Below, one piece after another: positions 1-8,440 of a stretch of DNA of 35,980 nucleotides. The stretch covers positions 1 through 35,980 of the forward strand of contig QZLD01000200.1 of the NCBI GenBank assembly GCA_004796385.1, in the 5' to 3' direction. The notes beneath the pieces were generated by a model. That model saw only the letters and a program-made list of their open reading frames with translations, did not search any database and was not told where the DNA came from. Each line of letters begins with the position of its first letter. Position 1 is the stretch's first letter. This DNA comes from Gammaproteobacteria bacterium. GTDB taxonomy: Bacteria > Pseudomonadota > Gammaproteobacteria > QZLD01. The position numbers were made by a program, and so were the translations under genes.

Positions 1-600
1 AACGATTTCGTATTTGAACTTGCCGCCTTCGATAGCTTCTTTAGCTTTTTGCTGAGAAGACAGAGCAAATTCATCTTGCTCTTCACGAGTGATGTCGAAC
101 TGGTCAACAAGGTTCTCAGCAGTGATACCCATGTGGTATTTGTTGAATACTTCGGTCAGACCGGTATAAACCATTTCGTCGATCATTGCAGCATCGCCCA
201 TTCTTGCGCCCAGTCTCATTTTAGGCACAACGTAAGGAGCTTGAGTCATGTTCTCAAGACCACCAGCAACGATGCAATCAGCATCGCCAGCTTTAATAAG
301 CTGAGCAGCAAGAGAAACAGAACGCAGACCAGAACCACAAACGATGTTGAGAGTCATGCCAGGAACAGTATCAGGAATACCTGCGTGGATAGAAACCTGA
401 CGAGCAACGTTTTGCCCCAGACCAGCTTGAAGAACGCAACCAAGAATAACTTCGTTTACGTCTTTTGGCTCGATTTTTGATCTTGAGATAGCTTCTTTGA
501 CTGCTGCTGTACCTAGGTCAACAGCTGAAACTTTTGTAAAAGAACCTTGGAATCCACCAATCGCAGTTCTGGCTGCAGCGGTAATCACTACTTTAGTCAT
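1..600 (-). CDS. Acetyl-CoA acetyltransferase (thiolase), C-terminally truncated by the window edge
   Basis: Reverse-strand translation from the ATG at 600 gives [38 protein letters not shown]...[65 protein letters not shown], with the thiolase active-site NxVCGSG motif. Absent from the ORF track because no stop lies in the window. Confidence 0.95.
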   Translation of the reverse strand, partial: MTKVVITAAARTAIGGFQGSFTKVSAVDLGTAAVKEAISRSKIEPKDVNEVILGCVLQAGLGQNVARQVSIHAGIPDTVPGMTLNIVCGSGLRSVSLAAQLIKAGDADCIVAGGLENMTQAPYVVPKMRLGARMGDAAMIDEMVYTGLTEVFNKYHMGITAENLVDQFDITREEQDEFALSSQQKAKEAIEGGKFKYEIV

Positions 601-908
601 TTAATACTCCTTACAAAGGGTAGTTGAGTTTAACTATGATAATCCTGAGGAAGATCACACCTATAATTTCGCGGCTTTATAATAAAGGCGATTAACTTTT
701 ATTTAAAGTCTTTTTTATGACAGTGTTCTCGAAAATGGTTTTTTATTGTTTATATTCAGACCAGCATTTCCAAACATGCAATACAGCAAAAGTATATAAA
801 GACGATTATCGATTATATTTCATAATGTTACGTAAAACTTCCAACTCAAAAATAAGGATATTTTTATAACATAATGTATTAACGATAGTTTAATCAACTA
901 CAGATCAT

Positions 909-931
909 TTATCCACAACTGCTGTGGATAA
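909..931. promoter_or_regulatory. Pair of inverted DnaA-box consensus sequences (TTATCCACA-actgc-TGTGGATAA)
   Basis: Exact TTATCCACA at 909-917 and its reverse complement TGTGGATAA at 923-931, in an AT-rich intergenic region. Confidence 0.5.
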
Positions 932-1201
932 CTTTGTTGGTAACTTGTCTTTTAATATGTAACTTGCGGAGTACTAAAGAGATTACCTTTTCCGATCACT
1001 TTTTAAACACCAGGCATTTTAACCATAATTTCAACAGCTTATCTAAAAACAATATCTTCTTAGCCAATTTAATTTTACAAAGCCGCTTTTTCACAACAAC
1101 CAAAATGAATGTTGGTAACTTTTAGCCACAAATATCACGATCAAGCTGCAGCAGTTAAACAGTTTACATACTTTCAGAAAGATAAACTGACGATATGCAT
1201 A

Positions 1202-2083
1202 TCACCAACTCTTTGATAAATTGAAATATAGATACCTATTAGAATAGCTATTGCTTATATCCACATCCTCAAAGTTCTCCTGCCCGATAATAGTCATCAT
1301 GGAATAGCTATTCCCCAAATCCCATGAAGAACCAACAGAAAATGAGCTCTTCTGCACATTAGCAAGGTTGTATACTGCACCCGCATTATTATCGACAGCA
1401 TAAATTCTCTCTCCCAACATGACATTTGCCGTTAAAAAGCTGATCGGCAGAATTCTCTCCCCGGTCAGCCAGTGTGTAAGATTTAACTCAATAGCCCTGG
1501 TAGTCAACCTCCCCTGAGACCTTAGGGTGTTATCAGGATAAATAAGATATGCGCCAACACTTAACCAGTCTTTTTTGTCGTTAAAACCAAAACCAAAACC
1601 AGGAGTATATTGATATACGGACAGATTATTCTGAAAACTCGAATAGGCAAAGCCAAAATTTATTGCATATGCACCGGAATACGGTACATATGTTGCCTGC
1701 GGAGCAAATGCCTTAACCTGATCTGTATCTTGCGTTGGATCATCATTATCAATGTAATGAAGATCACTTCTCAAAATAACCTTACCACTTATAGAATCGG
1801 AAAAAATATTATATCTGCCACTTAAATAGAGTGAGTTTTGGGAAATATCACCATACCCCAGATTAAACTTTACATTGGAATGATTAATACCAATTGTTAT
1901 ACCACCACTATCAAGATAATCCCCTGAAAAAATCACACCTCCTGAAACTATACTGTCACGCTTAACAGAGCCAGAATACTCACCAAAGAGAGATTGTGCA
2001 GTTATTGAATTATTCCAACTGCTTTCGGCAAAAGCTGTGCCTGATAAAATAATTGCCGCGCAAAAAAATATTCTTTTAATCAT
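1202..2083 (-). CDS. Secreted outer-membrane beta-barrel protein (YaiO-like)
   Basis: Signal peptide MIKRIFFCAAIILSGTAFA; alternating amphipathic beta-strand pattern; C-terminal aromatic YLYFNLSKSW consistent with an outer-membrane beta-signal. Confidence 0.65.
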   Translation of the reverse strand: MIKRIFFCAAIILSGTAFAESSWNNSITAQSLFGEYSGSVKRDSIVSGGVIFSGDYLDSGGITIGINHSNVKFNLGYGDISQNSLYLSGRYNIFSDSISGKVILRSDLHYIDNDDPTQDTDQVKAFAPQATYVPYSGAYAINFGFAYSSFQNNLSVYQYTPGFGFGFNDKKDWLSVGAYLIYPDNTLRSQGRLTTRAIELNLTHWLTGERILPISFLTANVMLGERIYAVDNNAGAVYNLANVQKSSFSVGSSWDLGNSYSMMTIIGQENFEDVDISNSYSNRYLYFNLSKSW

Positions 2084-2126
2084 GTTATTTCCACTCCATA
2101 TTTCAGAGAAGCTCTAAGTGATTGCC

Positions 2127-2158
2127 TCTGAAAAAGTGCTTTCCCACACTTTTTCAGA
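2127..2158. repeat. 12-bp perfect inverted repeat (hairpin) in the gap between the TPR and beta-barrel genes
   Basis: tctgaaaaagtg (2127-2138), 8-nt loop ctttccca, cactttttcaga (2147-2158). Confidence 0.8.
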
Positions 2159-2251
2159 AGTCTCTTCAAAAATACCGACACCCTCTCCATGAAAAGATCA
2201 GGTGGTTTTGCTTGCATTTTCTGGCCTGCATTTGCACAACCACTAAACAAA

Positions 2252-2854
2252 CTAATTTACGTTAGCTATATAATTAATTGCCTCAATATGCCCGGGGTAG
2301 CGAATCAATATCCTTTTATAGTTTTTTTTTGCCTCATCCGTTTTACCAAGATTTGCATAGGATCTTGCCAGGTACACTAAAATAGTTGCATCTGTTGGAT
2401 AACGACTGGAAATTCGCTGCGCATGATCTTTCAGCGTCGCCCACTGCTTTCTGCTCTGCTCACACATCATAAGCCTTACGTGAGCCGTGTAATTCCATGG
2501 TGAAGCCTCTATTACCTGTCCTGCATAGCGTGTAACTTTTGCACATTCCTGCTTAGCCAGATAGGGCAGAGTTATTCCAAGCCTGGCATCAATAGAGCTG
2601 CTATTTATGGAAAGCGCCTTGCGATAATATCTTATTGAATCATCATAATTACCCAACATATAACTTAACCATGCAAAACGAATATTGGCAAACTCCTTAT
2701 CAGAAACCGTATTCAGGTTCTTTTCAATAAGAGCCGCGGCTTCACTGTATTTACCAGCAGCCTCGTATTTATAAGATTCAGACCATATATCGGCCTTTTC
2801 AGCCGCTGCCAATAAAGAAAAAAGCAATGTTAGTAGCATAATAAGACTTTTCAT
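2252..2854 (-). CDS. Secreted tetratricopeptide-repeat protein
   Basis: Signal peptide MKSLIMLLTLLFSLLAAA; TPR-like repeats (ANIRFAWLSYMLGNYDDSIRYYRKALSINSSS; ILVYLARSYANLGKTDEAKKNYKRILIRYPGH). Start overlaps the upstream stop by 4 nt. Confidence 0.75.
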   Translation of the reverse strand: MKSLIMLLTLLFSLLAAAEKADIWSESYKYEAAGKYSEAAALIEKNLNTVSDKEFANIRFAWLSYMLGNYDDSIRYYRKALSINSSSIDARLGITLPYLAKQECAKVTRYAGQVIEASPWNYTAHVRLMMCEQSRKQWATLKDHAQRISSRYPTDATILVYLARSYANLGKTDEAKKNYKRILIRYPGHIEAINYIANVN

Positions 2855-5058
2855 TCCGGACTTACCTCCGATTTATTATTGCTGTTTAGTATTATCCATT
2901 CTTCCACACCTGTATCTCCTTTTTGTTCTGTTAAGAGCATATTAAGCTCATATAATACCCCATCAAGTTCTGCAGATATTTTGTTAAAGCCTCTTTCAGG
3001 ACAAATCATGGAACTTGTTTTCAGGCTGATATTTATAAAAGGAGGCTTTACCAATTGATGAGTCGATTCCTGCACCCAGAATCCGCCTGTATCTTTCCAG
3101 CTTCTTTTATATTGACTTTTAAGCCCGGGCTGAAAAAGAGTCGTCATGTATAGAGCTATTTTTTTCAGCTTATTCAGAGGAACAAGTGAACCCGCCGGAC
3201 GATCATGCCAGCAGCAAGCCTCCTCTGAAAGAGGCGTCACACCATGACTTAAGAGCCAAATATCAAAAAAGATATCTTTAGCGCCGGCACGATCATAAAA
3301 TGCCAAAACCCCGTCATTTTCTTCAAAGGCACAACTTGCCCCTGAGCTTGTTTCAATTCTAAACTGTCCGGTAAGTGTTATAACAGTTATTAGCTCCAGT
3401 ATATCCTCTCTACTTTCTGAAGTTTTGCAGTTATAACAAATACGCCTGCCAACAGGAAGGTGAATAGGCCTTGCCAACTTTGCGGTTTTTTCTGCCGATT
3501 TTATTATCTCGCCCCGTTGAGGTATATGGTTAAGTTTGAAATATGCACTTCTGTTTTCAGCGCTTTCCACAATAACCGATAAAAGATGAAACGGTGCAGT
3601 AGCACTGCCTAAAGTTGCTTCGGTCTGAACATGTATATGCAAATGAGGCTGCGGCGATCTCCCCGAGTTTCCGCAATAGGCAATTATCATTCCCGGTTTT
3701 ACATAATCACCTTCATTGAGTTTTATACTACCGTTTTTCAGGTGGCACAAAAGAATATAAAGATTGCCTGATGTTTTTATTAGAATGAAATTTCCCCAGT
3801 TATTTTTGGTATCGACCTCTCCCGGAGTATTATCTGCAATACCATCATTTATCCTTACCACCTGACCATATGCAGGAGAAGTTACAGGAAGACCAAAGCA
3901 GAAGTAATCCTCAGTTTTTTTACCGTCATACTGATGGCTCTTGCCATTTTCCAATACAATAAAGTCCAGCGCATATTGCCATGGGGATTTATGTGTATGT
4001 TCTCCGTCAAACCCCTGATATACACTCCAACTGCCAAAAAATGGAACCGCAAGCGGCAAGCTATTAATATTGCCTGAGCGTGCTCTTGCTATTCTGGATT
4101 TTTCATAATTGACCTCGGGAATATTCGGGTCTTCAAGCAACAAATAAGGCGCTGCAAAAACAGCTCTTTTTCTCATAGCTGCTAATACCGAAAATGTTGC
4201 TACTAAAAACGGAATTGCAAATACCGGAATTCCGTAATCCTTGAGAAAGTTATGAGTAGCAGCAGTAATCAGAGCAGTGATCGCCGATGAGATCATGGCA
4301 AGAATAAAACTCTTCCATTCTGGAACTGTAAACATACCGCCAATAGCCATTGCTGTCAGGATAAAGTTAAAACCACTATTACCAAAACCACTTGTATTTG
4401 ATCCGCTTTTAAAAAAGAAAAAGAGTATTGTCCCTACGCAATAACCGCAAACAGCAAGAAGAGCAAGATACCTTGATGTTATAATGATTCCGCAAAAAAA
4501 AATGACTCCTGCCCAGAACAATGGAAGAAACAGAGTTGCACCAAGAGAGGTAAAAAAACCGTCGATAGCTGGATGCAGCACGGTTACAGCAGGCAAATAA
4601 GGCTTCATAAAGTGCGTTAGAGAGCCATACCCATCCACAGCAAAGGCTACTATAAGAGCAACCACAACGAAAGGCAGACTCAAAACTGGCAAATGCTCCC
4701 ACCGCCACAAAAGATCAGTGGCAACTGCAGTAACAAAAACAGCCATTATCGACCCAAAAATTATGAGTACGGCAAGGTAATGATCAAAATGATAGGTTGC
4801 ACCAAGTGTTAAGCCTACCAACAGGCTATTATACACATACATACCGTTTTCAATATGGGGAAAACGAAGAAGTCTTGCTGTAAGATATCCACTGATCGCT
4901 GCAACTACTCCTGATATACCTGTATTTGGCAAAAGAAAAGTTGCCATAATATAAGCCATACCGATAAGCGGGTGATGGCAGAACAAAATAGTGGCATACG
5001 CCTTTAAAATACCGTAAGGGGCCTTGCTTTTTGTAGTTAGGTTATCAGCAATCATCAT
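2851..5058 (-). CDS. Urea transporter (UT)-like membrane domain fused to an M23 (LytM-type) peptidase domain
   Basis: N-terminal multi-TM region with UT-like motifs (GISGVVAAISGYLTARLLRF, ENGMYVYNSLLVGLTLGA, LPVLSLPFVV, GFNFILTAMAIGGMF), then an M23-like region (GEHTHKSPWQYALDF ... GDYVKPGMIIAYCGNSGRSPQPHLHIHVQ). Start chosen at internal ATG 5058, overlapping the decarboxylase stop; the ORF track extends to 5112. Confidence 0.75.
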   Translation of the reverse strand: MMIADNLTTKSKAPYGILKAYATILFCHHPLIGMAYIMATFLLPNTGISGVVAAISGYLTARLLRFPHIENGMYVYNSLLVGLTLGATYHFDHYLAVLIIFGSIMAVFVTAVATDLLWRWEHLPVLSLPFVVVALIVAFAVDGYGSLTHFMKPYLPAVTVLHPAIDGFFTSLGATLFLPLFWAGVIFFCGIIITSRYLALLAVCGYCVGTILFFFFKSGSNTSGFGNSGFNFILTAMAIGGMFTVPEWKSFILAMISSAITALITAATHNFLKDYGIPVFAIPFLVATFSVLAAMRKRAVFAAPYLLLEDPNIPEVNYEKSRIARARSGNINSLPLAVPFFGSWSVYQGFDGEHTHKSPWQYALDFIVLENGKSHQYDGKKTEDYFCFGLPVTSPAYGQVVRINDGIADNTPGEVDTKNNWGNFILIKTSGNLYILLCHLKNGSIKLNEGDYVKPGMIIAYCGNSGRSPQPHLHIHVQTEATLGSATAPFHLLSVIVESAENRSAYFKLNHIPQRGEIIKSAEKTAKLARPIHLPVGRRICYNCKTSESREDILELITVITLTGQFRIETSSGASCAFEENDGVLAFYDRAGAKDIFFDIWLLSHGVTPLSEEACCWHDRPAGSLVPLNKLKKIALYMTTLFQPGLKSQYKRSWKDTGGFWVQESTHQLVKPPFINISLKTSSMICPERGFNKISAELDGVLYELNMLLTEQKGDTGVEEWIILNSNNKSEVSPE

Positions 5059-6439
5059 GATCCGGAGCAACAAATGTATTCTGCAAGTCCTGTGGCATTC
5101 TCTCTTGAGCAACCATTACAGAGAGATCTTCTGCAGCTCTAACCAGATCAACATCTCCACTCTCTCTTACCATTATCACATTTGGCCTGTACTCAATAAA
5201 CTGCATCCACTGTGTGTTGTTATATGCACCTACAGGACTAAATACCAAGATATCACCCACATCAAGCGACGGCATGGTAATACTTGCTCGCATAACATCT
5301 ATATTCATGCACAAAGGGCCGTAGAGAACAACATCTTCAGCTATTCCAGTAAGCTGTCTGACAGGAATAACATTATGGTTATACCAGAATGAAGTAAACA
5401 TATGATTAACCCCCGCATCCAGAATCACAGCTTTTCTACCATCAGGCAGCCTTTTATTAGCTACAACGGATGATGCAAGCACTTCAGCGTCATCTACTAC
5501 AGAGCGACCGGACTCCAGAATTAAGGTCGGTCTTTCTTTACCGTTAGCCTCTCGCTGACTTGTGGCTTCAATTAATGCACTGCAAATCACATCCGCGTAT
5601 TGATCAAACGTAGGAACAACTTGCTCAGGTGGCAAATATGTGCCCTGAAGAGAGTTTCTGGAACCAAAACCACCTCCGATATCAAGGCTTTCAATTAAAG
5701 CTCCTGTCTGAATTTCCACCATTTCCATGAAACTGCACATAATTTGAATCTGTACAGCATAGGCCTTGGGATCAAGCACGAATGTGCCTATATGACTGTG
5801 CAACCCGTTAAGATAAAGATTACCGCTTTTGGCTATACGAGTAGCCACATCCAGCGCCTGCCCGGACTCTACATTGAATCCGAATCTACTCCATGATTCA
5901 GTATATCCAGTATTAAAATTAAGCCTGATTGTAACCGGAACTTTACTGTTTTTTTCCTGTGCAATTTTTTCTATAAGAAAAAGCTCATCAAGATGATCAA
6001 TATGTATTTTAGCTCCTTCCGTAATTGCCTGCTCAAGAATTGCCCGCTCTTTATGGGGCCCATTGAAAATAATATATTTCCCAGGAACTCCTAAAGAGCG
6101 AGCCTTTTGATATTCAAATTCAGATACCACTTCAGCCCATGAACCTTCGCTATGCAAAGTATTACAAACAGCCCCAAGATAGTTGGTTTTGTAAGACCAG
6201 CCGTGAACAACTTTAGGATAACGCGACCTGAATGCCCTTAATAAACTGCGAACATTATTTTTTAACTGCCTTTCTGAAAGAATGAACAACGGAGAACCAA
6301 ACTGCCCTATAAGATCCTTATATAAAACGCCATCAATATTATCTGTATAATTTTTGGCAGAAGCTGCTCCAAATTTATTTGTAACACCAGAAACGTGTGT
6401 ATTTATTATTGGTTTTTCCCAAACTTTTTTATTATTCAT
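5045..6439 (-). CDS. Fold-type III PLP-dependent decarboxylase (diaminopimelate/ornithine/arginine decarboxylase-like)
   Basis: PLP-lysine region HGWSYKTNY, GLHSHIGT, LDIGGGFG, ESGRSVV, GPLCMNIDV, GAYNNTQWMQF, typical of LysA/group IV decarboxylases. Start at ATG 6439 (MNNKKVWEK) after AGAAGGACAT rather than 6487. Confidence 0.88.
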   Translation of the reverse strand: MNNKKVWEKPIINTHVSGVTNKFGAASAKNYTDNIDGVLYKDLIGQFGSPLFILSERQLKNNVRSLLRAFRSRYPKVVHGWSYKTNYLGAVCNTLHSEGSWAEVVSEFEYQKARSLGVPGKYIIFNGPHKERAILEQAITEGAKIHIDHLDELFLIEKIAQEKNSKVPVTIRLNFNTGYTESWSRFGFNVESGQALDVATRIAKSGNLYLNGLHSHIGTFVLDPKAYAVQIQIMCSFMEMVEIQTGALIESLDIGGGFGSRNSLQGTYLPPEQVVPTFDQYADVICSALIEATSQREANGKERPTLILESGRSVVDDAEVLASSVVANKRLPDGRKAVILDAGVNHMFTSFWYNHNVIPVRQLTGIAEDVVLYGPLCMNIDVMRASITMPSLDVGDILVFSPVGAYNNTQWMQFIEYRPNVIMVRESGDVDLVRAAEDLSVMVAQERMPQDLQNTFVAPDHDDC

Positions 6440-6461
6440 TTTATGTCCTTCTAACTGTTGT

Positions 6462-7538
6462 TCAGGAAAGATTATTTGTAAAACCATGCATTATCATAGA
6501 CTCAAATTTTTCCAGATCCAGAATCAACTCTTCAGCATATCTTATAAACAAAACACCCGACTTGTAATCCGAATAATTTGTTGTTGTTTTATCTTCGTAC
6601 TCTTCGTTTAACACCAGATTAACCAACAATTCAGGCAAGTTCCTGCCAACCCCCCTGGAGAGATAAATCCACGCCGGAAAACGAGGGTTTATCTCTATAA
6701 GGTAGTAATTATTATTTTTATCAACCATCACCTCTACCTCAAGCGCCCCTTGCCAATTAGAAGCCTCTACAATCTTTGAGGCAGCATTCTCGAGTCTTTT
6801 ATCAGCAATACTGATTCCTGCCCAGGCTTTACCCTTGTCGGTAATCGCGCGTTTTTTCATCATAACCGCGCCCAGCATATTACCTTTGCCATCACCCAGA
6901 GCGGTTAGATTTACCTCTTCACCACTAATAAACTCCTGCACCAATATCGGATACCCCCACTCTAAAGCTATTTTATGAAAAGCGCCAACAGCCTCTGCCG
7001 GAGAGTGTGCAATATAAGCATCATAAAAGACGCCTTTAACAACCATTGGAAAGCCCCATCCATGCTTATGGCATGTATGGAAAAAATCTGCTGAGGTTAT
7101 TTTGGTAACAGCCGGGGTCTTTATACCTGCCATTTGAGCCAAACGTGGCAGATTGTCTTTTGCGCGAAGGTCAATCTGCTCTTCATTTGGAGAGAGAACT
7201 TTTATGCCAAGAGCTTCGAGTCGAGGTTTTATTCTGGCTATTGTTTTCAGCTCTGCATCAAGACACGGAATAAGTATATCAATTTTTTCAAGGGCGCTTA
7301 TCTGCTCCAACCTTGAGCATAATGCATCTTCTCCACTTGATGGATAGGGAATAAGATATGATGCATCGGCATATTCACTACGATACATCCCCGGATCAAG
7401 CACATCATAACTAAGCCCTATGATTTTAGCTTTGAGCTCCGCCGACTCTTTTATACATCTTGCCACAGCCATACCCGGCCCCGGATTATCCGGCTTAGCA
7501 TTCATACCGGTTATGGCAATAACAGGAGCAGGGCTCAT
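6462..7538 (-). CDS. ATP-grasp ligase (carbamoyl-phosphate synthase large-subunit/biotin carboxylase-like)
   Basis: Pre-ATP-grasp N-terminus, FPMVVKGVFYDAYIAHS, ILVQEFISGEEVNLTALGD, and the metal-binding signature ALEVEVMVDKNNNYYLIEINPRFPAW. ATG overlaps the upstream TGA. Confidence 0.88.
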   Translation of the reverse strand: MSPAPVIAITGMNAKPDNPGPGMAVARCIKESAELKAKIIGLSYDVLDPGMYRSEYADASYLIPYPSSGEDALCSRLEQISALEKIDILIPCLDAELKTIARIKPRLEALGIKVLSPNEEQIDLRAKDNLPRLAQMAGIKTPAVTKITSADFFHTCHKHGWGFPMVVKGVFYDAYIAHSPAEAVGAFHKIALEWGYPILVQEFISGEEVNLTALGDGKGNMLGAVMMKKRAITDKGKAWAGISIADKRLENAASKIVEASNWQGALEVEVMVDKNNNYYLIEINPRFPAWIYLSRGVGRNLPELLVNLVLNEEYEDKTTTNYSDYKSGVLFIRYAEELILDLEKFESMIMHGFTNNLS

Positions 7539-8320
7539 GAAAAAAGACCTCTTAGATTTACAGAGAAATCTAAAATATCTCTCTCTGCCATGCTACTTAA
7601 AACATCGTACTCATCAGTTATAATCGATGTTATTTCACCAACATCGGTTGTCCGCTGTAAAATTTTTAATATGGACATAGCGCTACTATTAGCGCTATAA
7701 CTTTTGCCGCTAACCGGATCAAAGATAAATCCGCTTTCGCTTACAGCAAGCCTTTTTATAACTTCCTGCGATGGAAACAGATCGCATTCAATCTCCCATG
7801 GCAGGTTCTTTTTCAAAGATGCAATTTTACGCCGGGAATCCTTACTGCCATAAGATACAACTTCACTCAAAGTAAACATTACCTCTCCCGCCAGCTCTTC
7901 ATGACTTCTGTCTGAAGTACCTTTTAAATGAACAATTGCCTGCAAAAGTGATTCCCTGAAGCTATGGCGCAAATCTTCAATAATATCAACATCAATCATG
8001 CGATCGATATTCTTGGCAACAAGCAAAGTCAACAGGGATGGTAATTCAAGCAAATTACCCATCTGTTGAAGATAACCTTCTTTGGAATCAACACCGTTAA
8101 AGCCATCAATAACCACTCTTAGCTTTCTTTGTTTAAGCTGAAACCAGCTTGCAACAATCACATCAAGAGACGATATATGCCTCAACATCTTTGCCTCAGG
8201 AATACCTGAATACCTGGAAACAAGCTGAGTAGTTATATTACCAAGACGGTTTTCAGATGCGATAACATCCAGACCTTTTAAAAGGCTCTCCTCAAAATTG
8301 CTATATGTCATAATTTCCAA
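7535..8320 (-). CDS. Fusion of a TetR-like N-terminal helix-turn-helix region and a C-terminal PqqD-like domain
   Basis: C-terminus SGFIFDPVSGKSYSANSSAMSILKILQRTTDVGEITSIITDEYDV matches the PqqD pattern. N-terminus LLKGLDVIASENRLGNITTQLVSRYSGIPEAKMLRHISSLDVIVASWF resembles a TetR_N HTH. Confidence 0.6.
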   Translation of the reverse strand: MEIMTYSNFEESLLKGLDVIASENRLGNITTQLVSRYSGIPEAKMLRHISSLDVIVASWFQLKQRKLRVVIDGFNGVDSKEGYLQQMGNLLELPSLLTLLVAKNIDRMIDVDIIEDLRHSFRESLLQAIVHLKGTSDRSHEELAGEVMFTLSEVVSYGSKDSRRKIASLKKNLPWEIECDLFPSQEVIKRLAVSESGFIFDPVSGKSYSANSSAMSILKILQRTTDVGEITSIITDEYDVLSSMAERDILDFSVNLRGLFS

Positions 8321-8440
8321 ACTCTGTTTTTAGTTTTTATTATCATTTTGCGCTATTGAGCAAAAGAGAGTCCAGTGTAGTAAAAATTGTGTTTTCTGTT
8401 TGTTAATTTTTGTTAAGAAGTGTAAAGAAACAGCAGGTTA

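Noticed and set aside
49-480. 143-aa plus-strand ORF
   Set aside because: Lies antisense to the clear thiolase coding sequence; no recognisable domain and unlikely composition.
4409-4708. 99-aa minus-strand ORF in another frame within the UT-M23 gene
   Set aside because: Out-of-frame shadow of a strongly supported membrane-protein gene; Cys/Ser-rich, no initiation context.
5024-5392. 122-aa plus-strand ORF
   Set aside because: Antisense to the decarboxylase gene, no family-like sequence.
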